This document shows positions 32,481 through 43,170 of a stretch of DNA of 64,000 bases, in pieces (within the stretch, counting starts at the first letter, position 1; each line of letters opens with the position of its first letter). Source of the stretch: Metaphire vulgaris (taxonomy: Eukaryota > Annelida > Clitellata > Crassiclitellata > Megascolecidae). The DNA is taken from NCBI GenBank assembly GCA_018105865.1, contig CM030867.1:8044619-8108618 (forward strand). The letters are read 5' to 3'. The notes beneath the pieces were generated by a model. The model was not told the origin of the DNA and did no database searches. It saw only the letters and a program-made list of their open reading frames with translations. The position numbers and the translations under genes were made by a program.

Positions 32481-33146
32481 CATAGGCGTCAATCCATAGG
32501 GGGCCCGGGGGAGCCGGGCCCCCAATAATTTGGGCAGGGGGGCCCAGCACTTGTTGGCCCCCCAATATTTCAACTTTTTATATACCAGTTAACACATTAT
32601 CCAGTCTCAATGCATGCTCTTCCTGAAATTTCTATTTTAGAAATTTCATATTTTTGGAGTTTCGGTTCAGAAATGACGATCCACGGGGGCCCGATTCTCT
32701 TCATTGATTTAGAGTGGGCTCAGCATTTGTTCATGTGTTGCCCCACTCCAACATGTAAGCCCTATAACGTTTGTTCAGTTTCAGTAGTTTGACACTCAGT
32801 CACTGGAGTACCGTCACGGCGTTTATCCAGATTGCCTGCAAACGTGAACCTTTTAAACCAGATAATTAACAAGCAGTCGGACTGTAGGAATGGTCTCTGG
32901 TTGATTGACCCTAAGTGACTAAGTGTAAACTTTCAAGTCACTTAACGGTCATCATGGGAACAATGTCAAGATGTTTGTGAGCCGAATTTACTAGATTTAG
33001 ATAGTTGACGGCTGCAGCCGTGCTGCGTTAGTAACATGGGGAGGGGGATAACTACGCCACCCTGCTGAGAGAATGGCATTTAACTCTTTAGAAGTTTAGA
33101 TCAATCCTATGAGTTTGTCGAAATCACCGGTGAAGCGTCTAAATTA

Positions 33147-34008
33147 CAGTAAAACCTCTTTAGCTCGCCCCTCTTTAGGTCGCCAAACTCCCCTCTCGCC
33201 AGTGATGGGTCAAGAACGGATTTCCACTCATGTAAAATAACTCATTTAGTCGCCAAACTCGCTGTCGCCACAGCTTTCAAAATTCCATGCCTATGTATTA
33301 TGACCTCTTTTGCTCGCCATAGCAACTTTACTTATCGGTTTGACCGTTTATAGGCCAAACTCCCGACCGACTGTTTACACAATTAATGACCCTTCCCCTC
33401 CCCCGGTTAATACATCGGTGTTGATAATCAGCTATTAATCTGTCGGCTAATGACTGGTGAAGGGATTGTGGTAGAGGGGGGAGAGGGGGCAAGAATCTGA
33501 CCCCGACAGTTGACCTCCCTCCCGCCACTCTCGCCCCACCCTGCGATGGCCAATCCCACTCCCAATCCCACTCCCGTGGCTTTTGTCTCCAACCCAGCAG
33601 TCCCCGTGGCAGCAGACAATGGATCGGTTTTACAAAACGTTTCACCTGTAGGGCGTAGGCCTGTATGCTGCTGTATTACATCAGCAGCAGGTACTCTGGT
33701 CTGCATTATCAACAATACGAAACACCGACGCAGCCTACTAGCTTAGAGCCTTTTCCTTTACAAGTTTACAGTTTCTCGTAGCCGACCTGCCGTCTATACG
33801 TGAATATATAGCAACCTGTCATTTGTTCATGAGCTGACCCGTCCCTACTGGTATCCGCGGGGCACCCAAAATTCCCATTCCGCCCCGTGTGGTGGAACAA
33901 GCCTACTGTAGTTTCAGTAGTGAGCATTGTGTTCGTTAAGCCGCCAAACTCGCCCCTCGCCAAACTTTCACCCTTGATCAATAGTGGCCGGCTAAAGAGG
34001 TTTTACTG
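33147..34008. mobile_element. pogo/Tigger-like element
   Basis: Inverted ends cagtaaaacctctttagc...gctaaagaggttttactg of ~22 bp, with TA on both sides (33145-33146, 34009-34010). The ends fit pogo-type Tc1/mariner elements. No transposase; the interior has repeats of tcgccaaactcgcc. Confidence 0.8.
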
Positions 34009-34010
34009 TA

Positions 34011-34634
34011 TACTAGAAAGATGCTCGCTTCGCTCGCGCTCGCTTCGCTCGCGGTGCAGGATAATGCTAAAACCCAATCATTGAATTCATGCTGAACAAC
34101 GTTTCAATGATGTACATACGCCACCTAGCCAAGCTCTGCGCCACGTAATAATTAGGCCTATGTACGTTAAAATCACGCAACTGTGACCATTTGTGACGCT
34201 GTACACGTATTTTTGTGTACGTTAAAATGTACGTTATCCTCAAGCTACGAACAATTGTTACCAATAGCAACGTCGTCGCACGCCCACCCCTCTGACGCTG
34301 CAATGACTCGACTAAACCGTGCTAAACTACGATGTACGTTATCCTCAAGCTACGAGCAATTGTTACCAATATTGTTAACAATTGTTACCAACGTCGTCGC
34401 ACGCCCACCCCTCTTACGCTGCAATGACTCGACTAAACCGTGCTAAACTACGAACAATTGTTACCAATAGCAACGTCGTCTTCGAACATCGCCCACCAAC
34501 GCAATAGCAACGTCGTCTTCGAACATCGCCCACCAAAGCATCGCGACGTAAGGACTAAACCGTCTAACAATAGTCAACCAATCAGAACGCTTGAAGGTAA
34601 CAGACAATCAGACATACAGAATAACGATTTTAAT
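34011..34634. repeat. Unidentified insert with a ~115-bp tandem repeat
   Basis: Absent from the reference copy at 52170-53561. It contains 2.5 units of a repeat with gttatcctcaagctacga, caattgttaccaat and gcaacgtcgtcg (34224-34560), and a gctcgcttcgctcgcg run at 34022. The ends are not clear. Confidence 0.55.
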
Positions 34635-35572
34635 ATGATAGATGGAGATTACGGAAACTGAGTCATCTGACTGCATTTAAGACATTTCTCTTGCTTGAAC
34701 TAGACAGTTAACTATTTAAACGTCTAAATCTAAGTAGTAGAAAATAAAAATGTAATAATGTCTCGTAAGCGACAATGCAATATCATTTAAGATGTTGCCC
34801 ACGAAACCTGGACTCTATTTGTCAAACTTTTCATTTTGCTCTGCACCTTGGGCTCAACACTCTAATTGAGATTACGAGATAGACTACTCAAGCAGGTAAG
34901 GTATACAATATGCCTACGTTTTAATTAGGGGTGGGTCGATTAATCGAAATCGAAATCGCGATTTTTGAAAAAATCGTAATCGAAATCGACACGATTATTA
35001 AATAAATCGAAATAATGGATAATCGTCGAAAAAATAATCGAAATCGCGATTAATTTTCGATTATTCCCGTAAGTGATATTATTCAATATTTCCGATTCAA
35101 AGAAAGATCAATTTACCGTTGATTATAAGATTTTCATTGAAAATGGATTCAACGTACAGCGTCTAAAGACAGGTACCATCTTTCTGGGTTTGACAGCAGC
35201 TTTCGATACGGTGTGTCAGGGCACTCAGGTGGATTTAATGTACAAACTCTCGCTCAATTTGCCACCCTGGTTCTGTCAACTTGTGGAATTACTCATCTCT
35301 GACAGACGGTTCTGAGTTCACTTGGGAGATGTCAGCTCCTGGAGACGTCGACGAAACGGTCTACCATAGGGTAGTTGTTGTGTAATATGTTGTGTTGATA
35401 GTGCAGTTGTTGGTTCCTCCCCCGTCCAGTTCTAGCCCCCACGTTATTCAATTTGTAGACCTATAGGCCTAAAAACGACTTAGGCCTACCTGATACCATC
35501 TGTAGGAAGTTTGGATACGCTGACGATATCGGTCTTGCCACCCAGGCTCGATCCTTTAAGGAGATTGAAGAC

Positions 35573-36691
35573 CAGGGTTATTTCTAGGATTGTGAATTGG
35601 GGCGGGGGGTCGGGAAAATCTGGGGTGTGTTTATTTCTAGGATTGTAGGATTGTGAATTTGGGGTGTCGGGAAAATCTGGGAGTGTCGAAATTTGGAAGC
35701 CTATACCGAAAAAGGCTGACAAGCAAAAAAACGTTGTAGAGACTCACAAAAAGTCTGACAAGCAAAAAAGTCATCCGAGGATAAAGTTGTGGGGTCTATT
35801 TCTCCATTTGGGGGCAGGCCTCTTCAGAGGCTGAAGGAGGTCCAGGCCAGTTGGAATTTCGAGGCCTCTCCTAGCCTTCCCAACAATTAAAATTTTGACA
35901 ATTAGCGAAATAAGGTAATCACCAATTTTGAGGACCGCAGAATACCTTCCTAGCTTTCCAAAAATCCCAAAATTATCAACAAGCAAAAAGGTCATCACCA
36001 AATTTTGAGGCCCATTCTAGTAGTAGCTATCTAGCTTTCTAGCTCTCCCAGAATTCTAGACAAGGAAACAAAGGGAGGCCCCCAAAATGATGGAGGCCCG
36101 GGCCGAATGGCCATCCTAGCCCCCTCTGAATGGGCCTGTTTGGGGGTGTTCAGGGCTAATCACTCCTCTCCTTAGAGATCGACTCCACTGGATCCGTGTT
36201 CCACAGCGCATTGTCTACAAGCGCTGTTGGTTTACGTTTCGGGCTTTACACGATCCACTCTGTCCTGATTATCTAACTGTGCTTGTACGAAGATCGACTG
36301 TGATCGAGAGGAGATCGGTTCTTAGGTCCAGTCGGAGAGTGCAGTTGTTGGTTCCTCCCCCGTCCAAGACCCCTAAGTTTGGGGAAAGATCATTCGCGCA
36401 GGGGAATCCCGCCCTGTGGAACTCTCTTCCAGACAATGTGACTGGAGGCTGGAGCAGTCTCAGCTGGACTTTTCATTAGAAATTTGAAGACACATTTATT
36501 TAATATTGGATATGAACTGTGTTAAGCGCTCTTGTTGTAGGCCTTAGCCTTGACTACTGCGCTATATAAATTGTCAATAAATAAATAAATATGCATTCTG
36601 TATGCATATCATTGTCACATCACCAAATTTTAGGGGGTGTCGACCTCAAATTTGGGGTGTTGGAGGTTGTTAGGGGTGTAGAATATCCCTG
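35573..36691. mobile_element. hAT element, CAGGGATATTT family, inside the LINE
   Basis: Ends cagggttatttctagg and gtagaatatccctg. A perfect 8-bp duplication ttgaagac at 35565-35572 and 36692-36699. Holds ggtgtcgacctcaaatttgg and gctgacaagcaaaaa modules, as in relatives. Confidence 0.9.
36144..36595 (+). mobile_element. CR1-like LINE 3' end at the innermost level
   Basis: A 5'-truncated copy: HWIRVPQRIVYKRCWFTF-type sequence, RRVQLLVPPPSKTPKF, NPALWNSLPDNVT, then 3' UTR and an (AATA)n tail (36570-36590). Same subfamily as 21593-22195 and 50985-55100. Confidence 0.75.
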
Positions 36692-37122
36692 TTGAAGACC
36701 AACTGAACATCGATCGATACACAGAGGATTGCCGAATACTGTAAAATATGGCGGGAAAGCCAGTTTCTAAAGGTACTGTGAAATAATCGAAATCGAAATC
36801 GCGATTATTTAAAAAATCGTAATCGAAATCGTAATCGTGAAAAATAATCGAAAATAATCGTAATCGTATTCGGAAAAATAATCGTAATCGACCCAGTTCT
36901 AGTTTTAATATGATTGGTTAGCAATAATTTTTAGTGGTGTAGACTGTAGAACTGTGAATTTTTGCCTTTATAAACATTAAATAGCTTAATTGAAAGTAAA
37001 TTATTGAACAAACCCATAAATAAATAAATAAATAAAAATTATGACTGAATTTATATCACTTCCTGATATAAACAAAGTAAGTAAGTAAAATCTTGTTAAT
37101 TTCTGTAGAGCTTTCAAAGCAG

Positions 37123-37170
<48 letters not shown>

Positions 37171-37174
<4 letters not shown>

Positions 37175-39132
37175 GGTACCAATAAAAAATAAATTTCAGA
37201 ATTGTTAAAGTCTCACCCTTGCATTTTGTTCATATACACAAATGAATAACCCATGAAAATGTTTACCATTATTATGATGTATTTAGGGGTTGCACAGCGA
37301 CCTTGAAAATCGAAATGTTGTCAGCCAATAATAACGCAATGTCATTAATGGTTATTAACGTACAAAAAGTCGTACATACAACATTTAGCTTCAGAAACTG
37401 TCAAGTGTCAGTGACTGCTAAGCTGCTGAACAATAACATTTTTATTTGGTAGTGGAAACTGTTTTCGATGAAGTTCAACAACTTGTAGTAAGTATTGCTT
37501 TTGCTCTTCCTGGTTTGTCAGCGTCGAGTTGAATGTCTGGATTAGGGCAACACCGCGTTATGCTGCATCGTTTAGGACTTTCAGCTCTCTGACACGTGAC
37601 TGAGCTGCCAAATATGATTCATTACTGTCCCAAATGGATGGATCTATAGACAGAAAATCTGTAGAAATGTTCATCGAAGCAAAGAAATGTTTGGTGCTGG
37701 CAGATACAAAGTGACTAAGCTGCTTATTTCCAATGTGCATGTCTTTCAAGGTAATTCGAGCCAGAGGACTAGAATCTCCAACGTTTGACAGAGCAGAGAC
37801 CATGTTTGCCTTTTCAGCTGCAGACAACTAAGAATCAAAGAAGACCAAGCCAATAAGTTAGTTAATAATTCAGATACCATAAGTGACGCTTGAACGTTTT
37901 CATTGCTGCGTCAGTAACTGCATCATTTGTTGAACGATATACTTCGAGATATGGCTGTTGGGGTTGTTGCTAGCAGTATCATCACCCAGAAACAGCGAGG
38001 CAAGCACCAGGAACTTTTCGTAGTCATCTCTGGGATGAAATACAGTAGTTGCAGCTATTGGCGAATGATTCCAAGCCGGTCGCCTTTTATAATTTCAAAG
38101 TGTAAAATCAGGTGTCTGTCTTCAGTCACACTTCATACTTAGAACAATCAATGTGATTCCATGCTTTAGAAAATCTTTCAAATAATTTGATATTAGGCCC
38201 ACTCGAGCAGCCCATCAACAAGTCAAACACTCTGGCAACAATGAGCTCGTGGACATGATGGTGACAGGCTAAAGGGAGGAGATCTCGTTGAAGTTTCTGC
38301 TGCAGCAAGATACAGACACCAGCCTTCATTCCAGTGTTAGTGGCTGTGGTATCAAAACACATTGAATGAATGCAGTTTCTGAGTTTCCACTCTTCGATCA
38401 AACGGAACACTGCTGATGCCTGCGCTTCTCCAGTGCCGTTTGGAATCTTAGGAACACCAAGCAGTTTCAAAATACCTTCGCCTGACACAATGACAGCTAG
38501 TCGATCTACTGTATCCTTGCCTGTTAGCTCCAGTAACAGTTTACCATGATACCATCCAAGTGAATAGTTAGAGGACCAACCAGGACATCAAATGAAAACG
38601 ACTCTTTTAATTGTGATGCGACCGATTCTCTGCTTTTTCTGCGTGCTTGGCGAACAGATTCTTTGTTGAGCGTTAATTGTGATGGATCATGCCCAAGAGA
38701 ATTTGCTACTGCTGCAAGAATAAATGTTGCATTTCGGTCAGACACGTTTGTTCGATCTAACGCAGACGCTACATCACGAGACACAATTCCTATGTTACCT
38801 GAGTTTCTTGATACTTTCTGTCTTTTGTAATGTGTAGGGCCTTTATATAATCAAAGATCAGCAATTGATTCAGCATAGATTATGTACAAATGTGAACTAA
38901 AAAACCTAAAATTGTCACACAGTAACCAAACTTGACACATTGTTACTGATTCTAGTTCTAAGCAAGTTTGATGCGAATAAGGCATTGTTTTAACAGCGTT
39001 GTGCAACCACTAAATATTGACAGATTTTGTTAAAACTTTGCATTTTGCTTTCTTATATAGAAAGGAACAATTTCATAGGGTGAGACTTTAAAAAATCAAC
39101 AACTTTTTTTTCCTCATGGTACTCATTGGCAC

Positions 39133-39135
<3 letters not shown>
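37171..39135 (-). mobile_element. DNA transposon with TTAGG-type ends in (TA)n
   Basis: The ends ttagggtaccaat and (complement of the right) ttaggtgccaat are inverted, and both abut (TA)n. Subterminal blocks also pair: aagtctcaccct-type sequence at 37209 and its complement near 39080. Contains a minus-strand transposase-like gene (37500-38790). TA-type targeting is inferred from the flanks. Confidence 0.6.
37500..38790 (-). pseudogene. DDE-like transposase of an unnamed dispersed family
   Basis: On the complement, the first part (38524-38784) has SRDVASALDRTNVSDRNA...LTLNKESVRQARR and ends near LTIHLDG. The second (38126-38488) carries VSGEGILKLLGVPKI, MCFDTTATNTGMKAGVC, LACHHHVHE and GPNIKLFERF. 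A third (37558-37827) holds the C-terminal part. Asp in HLDG, Asp in CFDTT and Glu in LFERF have the order expected of a DDE triad, but that is inference. A stop and frame breaks lie between parts (e.g. ~38520). I know the motif set from uncharacterised repetitive genes of cnidarians, arthropods and molluscs. Confidence 0.6.

Positions 39136-39180
<45 letters not shown>
39136..39180. repeat. (TA)n between two inverted element ends
   Basis: attggcacctaa-(TA)n-ttaggtgccaat: two copies of the same 12-bp terminal motif face away from the tract. A similar (TA)n lies at 37125-37170. Confidence 0.85.
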
Positions 39181-39182
<2 letters not shown>

Positions 39183-39186
39183 GTGC

Positions 39187-39723
39187 CAATCTTCTCTCCC
39201 ACTACCACGTCTTCTCCATTGGGATGGGAAGCTACTTTCTGACATTACTGGTGGTGGTGAGCTTGTTGATCATATAGCAATTTTGGTGACTAGTGGGCAA
39301 ACAGAGAAACTACTTGCTGTGTCTAAAATTAGCATAAGAACTGGCAAAGAACAATCACAAGCTTGCATTCAATCCCTGAATGACTGGAAACTGGAAGAAC
39401 TGGTGCAGGGACTCGTGTTTGATGCAACAGCAGCCAACACGGGTCTGCGTTTGGGTGCCTGCACCCTCAATGAAAAAGCAATCGGTAGAGAACTGGTGTG
39501 GATAGCATGCCGTCACCATGTTTTCGAGGTGATGCTGGTAGCCGTGTTTTCTGCAGCTCTTGGACCATCCTGTGGACCTGAGATCAAACTCTTCCAGAGG
39601 TTTCGCAAGATGTGGCCACGTATTAACCAGTCAGATTTTCAGATTCCAAATCCCGACAGGAACATGTTTAACGGTATAACATACAGACAGCGAACTGAAA
39701 TTTTTTGGTTTGCAATGCACTAA
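39187..39723 (+). pseudogene. Second DDE-like transposase fragment of the same family, opposite strand
   Basis: Starts LLHWDGKLLSDITGGGE, continues with GLVFDATAANTGLRLGACTL, WIACRHHVFEVML and GPEIKLFQRF, and stops at 39721-39723. Aligns with the minus-strand copy at 37500-38790 motif by motif, but with many differences (a distinct subfamily). The N-terminus is absent unless it is the fragment at 32230-32480. Confidence 0.65.
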
Positions 39724-39889
39724 TAGGCCCCTACAGTGCGACAGACAGTAATAAACTGCTCGTTTTCTGATTATCGTATACATACAACAAGAAGTTGCAA
39801 TTGGTAACTACCTCTAAATATCGTCAGATCATCATAAAATTTTGCATATCTATTGCTAGCATCAAGCTGAACATGTGCAGCCTTGTGGA

Positions 39890-40200
39890 GAAACAATTTT
39901 TAAACTGTTTTTTGAGCCACCCTACTGGTCGGCCTTGTGTTCGGTCCACAACCAATGGTCTTCTCAGTATGCCCTAAGCACGAACCTCCTTGTTCCTGAA
40001 ACGAGGTTTTGAATCAGTTGCCCCTATCCTTTGGAATGATCTTGACGCCAGTATGCGTGACTTAGCAACTCCTAATTATGTGTCCCTCTTTTTGAAACGA
40101 CTTAAAACTTATCTCTTTGTCAATATACAGTAATTTGCAGTGAGAGCGCTTCTGAGTGATTCTTCAGAAGAGGCAATATACAAATATTTTGTTACATTAC
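39890..40200 (+). pseudogene. LINE C-terminal fragment and 3' end
   Basis: One frame with a stop: LSHPTGRPCVRSTTNG, then RGFESVAPILWNDLDAS and FLKRLKTYLFVNIQ, ending at 40131. A short TTACATT-repeat tail follows. CR1/L2-type. Confidence 0.65.
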
Positions 40201-40329
40201 ATTTGTTACATTAACAACAGCTACTAGCACATTGTGTATCCAATGTGTTTGAAAACATTGCTAGTGCAAATAGTTTTCAATGTCTACTTCAGTTTGATAG
40301 CGTTATAAACGCTTTGTACTGTTCACGGT

Positions 40330-40500
40330 GAGTCGTTTGTAAGCGCACATTTTCATTGGCTGGGCCAAGACTATGGAATTCACTCCCAGTATCGGTCCGC
40401 TCCGCTGTCTCGTACATCATTTCGATCCAGACTGAAAACACACTTGTTCTCTGTTGCCATACAATCTGCCATAACCAGGACCGGAAAATCAGACTGACAT
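40330..40500 (+). pseudogene. LINE C-terminal fragment
   Basis: KRTFSLAGPRLWNSLPVSVRSAVS in one frame continues as TSFRSRLKTHLFSVA in another (one frameshift near 40410). Resembles the LINE end at 14640. Confidence 0.6.
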
Positions 40501-40563
40501 TTTGGATTTGACAATGGGGGATTACGAATCTACCGGTACTCAGGAGTGACCATTTATAGCATA

Positions 40564-41187
40564 CAGTGTTTATGGTCTAGAATAATTTGCGATGGGTTTG
40601 GGGGCGGGGACCACCAAAGAAGAATTCAATCGAAACACCCACAGCGTAGGTTGTGCTGATGTTGTGAAAAGTGAAATTGCTTACACGGAAAACATTGGCA
40701 CTGACGTCAGACTTTGGCTCTGATGTCATGCAGCTACGGGGTGGTAGTTAACGTGGGCGTATCTACCCTGACTACGAACGTCACTAGCAAGTTATGAATA
40801 ATGTAGTTAAAACTGAATTGGATGAACTGTTGTCGAAACCCGAGTATCGGACCGCTATCGTCGCTATCGCCATGTTTGGTTTAAATCTAGAATATTGCTT
40901 GCGTTCTGACTATTCGCTATCATGTACATTCTTGTCTGAAGATGTGACGTCATTCTGGGTCTTCGTAATAAAAGGATGTGCGGACTGTACACCTCGTAAT
41001 TTGTCAATGCATATTAGTTTTCTGTTGTTTCTGAAGCAGGAACAAGGGAACCCCGGCTTTCTATAAAACATCATTTCGAGGGTTGAACTTTGCTGTAATC
41101 TGGATTGGAATTTTCTTCTTGAGCAAAATGCAAATCTCCTTGCAACAATTTTAGGCAACAATTCGTTACCTCACACCAGTACGCAAT
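40564..41187. other. hAT left end and an unrecognised ORF
   Basis: cagtgtttatggtctagaat at 40565 matches the left end of the hAT at 4895, without a right partner. The frame 40794-41066 (90 residues, starting MNNVVKTELDELLSKPEY) has normal composition but no motif I recognise; it could be an exon or chance. Confidence 0.3.
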
Positions 41188-41487
41188 CAGGCCCGTCCTT
41201 ATGTGTTGGAAATTGGGCACTGTGCCCGGGGCCCTGTGCACCTAAGGGGCCCCACGCGCTCCGTAAGAGACCCCAAGCACTCCAGCCTTTTTATGTTTTA
41301 ATCTTTTTACCTCTGTTTGCTTATCATACTGCTGGAGGATAAAATAATTGAAAGATCAAGCACCAAAAAAGCGATATCTTTTTTCTCCAACTTTTTCGAG
41401 CATTAGAAAAAACACGTCTTTTCACCCCACCGGGGCCCCTCACGCCGCCAGGTGCCACAGGCCTCACACTGGCAAAAGACGGGCCTG
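41188..41487. mobile_element. hAT element, CAGGCCCGTC family
   Basis: Ends caggcccgtcctta and aaaagacgggcctg. The duplications tacgcaat and tacgtaat differ once. GC-rich interior; non-coding. Confidence 0.8.
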
Positions 41488-41580
41488 TACGTAATCCACC
41501 AGCAATAGAAGCACAGAATTCAATCAGCTTTATTATATATTCAATAGAACTTATATATAATTCATAAATTGCACATCAGC

Positions 41581-41655
41581 TTTGGTGGTCCAATCGATAG
41601 AGCGCCAGCTTAGGAACTGGGGATGACCTACTGATCCAGTTTCAACACCCTGGAA
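41581..41655 (+). mobile_element. tRNA-like sequence, probable SINE head
   Basis: tggtccaatcgatagagcgc resembles a tRNA A box, and gatccagtttcaacacc, 35 bp on, a B box. The stems do not pair well enough for a functional tRNA. Confidence 0.3.
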
Positions 41656-42081
41656 GTCATACATTTTATTTCTCAGGCAGTCAACTGTCCCCATGCATGG
41701 CGTGCAATTACATCGAACTGTAGGGGCCTAGGTGTATTGCGTGTATGTTCAGGCCTCGTCATGCGGACATGCTAGGGACGATTAGCCAGAGTCTGGTATA
41801 TGGCTATCAATAAAACAGCGACAAAAATATCTAAGAAAGCGATTATCAAAATACATGCAACAACTGGCTGTGATCACAGGAATACAGGACAGTACAAAAG
41901 GGCCTGATTATGACAGAAAAGGACTGGGAAATTTATGTGCAGATACACAAGCGCTAACAAAATTCACGATAAGTGTTACAGTAAAGAGCAAGAGCATCAC
42001 CTTCGTTAGCTGCATATTATTGAAACAAATAATCTACTAAGAATGCATGAGTGCATCTTTAAAATCAATCAAGGGCTACAC
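41656..42081. other. Unassigned
   Basis: No gene or element ends recognised; may be the body of the SINE whose head is at 41581. Confidence 0.3.
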
Positions 42082-42234
42082 CAGTGTTTTATCCAGGCCT
42101 GTTAAGGGGAGATTCCCCCAAACCTCTCCCAACTAAAAAAATTCAGCAGTGACACACATTCTTTGCATGGAACTGTCTTTTCCCATCCAGCCAAGTCAAT
42201 CCCCCAAAAGGTCTGGTGTCTGGATAAAACACTG
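42082..42234. mobile_element. hAT MITE, CAGTGTTTTATCCAG family
   Basis: Ends cagtgttttatccagg and tggataaaacactg. The duplications ggctacac and ggctacat differ once. Related in its terminal bases to 4895-5078. Confidence 0.85.
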
Positions 42235-42266
42235 GGCTACATGATGAAACAGCATTAATAATTAAT

Positions 42267-42429
42267 CAGGGCGCGATTTGTAGGGGAAAGGGAATCCCCT
42301 ACTGCCCAACCGCATCCCCTACTGCTACATCCTCCACCACTACATCCCCACTGCTACATTTTTCACACAGCTACATCCCCCCAAGCTCGACATATCCCCC
42401 CACTGCTCCAGGTCACAAATCGCACTCTG
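42267..42429. mobile_element. hAT MITE, CAGGGC(A/G)CGATTTG family
   Basis: Ends cagggcgcgatttg and caaatcgcactctg. The interior repeats a ctactgctacatccc unit. The flanks are AT-rich, so the duplication cannot be judged. Relative of 23641-23749. Confidence 0.7.
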
Positions 42430-43070
42430 ATAATAATAACTACTAATAAAAAAATAGCCCAATGATAAGTTGGCATACATAGTGCTGTGACGAAGTTGTA
42501 AATACAAACATACCTTTTTAAAGCATAAAGCGTAAGTAGTTAAGGTTTAGATGACTTCTAGGTAAGTTATGTTCAAGTTAATCGTTAGAGGGCGCTTATT
42601 ACAGAAAGACTTACGTCTTTAACAAACCTCGATTTAGGTTTTAATTTAAGCACTTAATGACTATAGTAATGCATAGGTAAGTTACGCATTATTCAGTAGG
42701 TGGCGTTAGGTACTAATGGATTTAGCGTAAGTATAGGAAGAACGATTTAACACACCACCGTTAAGCGAGAACCAAAGCTCTTAAATAAGGCATTGAGTGT
42801 AAGAAAAGTACTCAGACGCTCATCGTCTTGATACGGATGCGTCTATAAATAAACGAATTAAATGAAAAAAAGAAAAGTACTGGAGCAGAGGGAAGAAGAA
42901 TAGGAAGGAAAAGGTACCGAGAGACTGTCATTGGACAGATGTGAAAGGTACTGGTACGAGAAGTACTGAAGACGAGGTTTAGGACGAAGGTAGAAGATCA
43001 GGTAGGAGACCGTCAGAGTCAGACGGGGTATAAGAGGATTAGCACGGCAAGAGTAGGACGCGAGTACATT
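42430..43070. other. Unassigned
   Basis: No coding sequence. agggcgcttattac and ggtggcgttaggtac motifs hint at old repeats. A TATAAATAAA box at 42843 may be incidental. Confidence 0.3.
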
Positions 43071-43170
43071 AGGACACGAGTACATTTGGTAGAGTACACG
43101 AGTACATTAGTATTGAGTACATTTGGTAGAGTACAAGAGTACATGAGTGAAGGATATAGTACATTTAAAG
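43071..43170. repeat. GAGTACATT minisatellite
   Basis: About seven units of gagtacatt(a/t)gg/gagtacacga with variants between 43060 and 43150. Confidence 0.7.

Larger units (their letters stand above)
35060..36760 (+). pseudogene. LINE reverse transcriptase fragment, split by a hAT
   Basis: The frame 35073-35315 has IFLGLTAAFDTVCQGTQ (the AFD box). Then, near 35495-35572, FGYADDIGLATQARSFKEIE gives the catalytic YADD box. The next residues (DQLNIDRYTEDCRI) continue only after 36692, across the hAT at 35573-36691. Other frameshifts exist. Clade uncertain (jockey/CR1 type). Confidence 0.7.
34926..36901. mobile_element. hAT element, TAGGGGTGGGTCGATTA family
   Basis: Ends taggggtgggtcgatta and (complement) tagaactgggtcgattac. 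A perfect 8-bp duplication gttttaat stands at 34918-34925 and 36902-36909. The same gttttaat occurs once in the empty copy near 52590. Subterminal regions are full of aatcgaaatcg repeats. Confidence 0.9.
32481..37170. mobile_element. Outer hAT element of a nested stack (CATAGGCGTC family)
   Basis: Starts cataggcgtcaatccatag. Its own sequence is recognised in 32481-33146, 34635-34925 and 36910-37124 because these match, in inverse orientation and in order, the uninterrupted copy at 52170-53561. The far end is lost at the (TA)n tract at 37125-37170. The inserts are a pogo-like element (33147-34008), an unidentified block (34011-34634) and a hAT (34926-36901). Confidence 0.8.

Noticed and set aside
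33328..33746. Pro/Ala-rich overlapping frames in the pogo-like element
   Set aside because: Overlapping on both strands in a GC-rich interior, with no DDE or helix-turn-helix motif; not a transposase.
41581..41655. Functional tRNA gene
   Set aside because: A- and B-box-like sequences are present, but the acceptor and D stems do not pair convincingly; more likely a SINE head.
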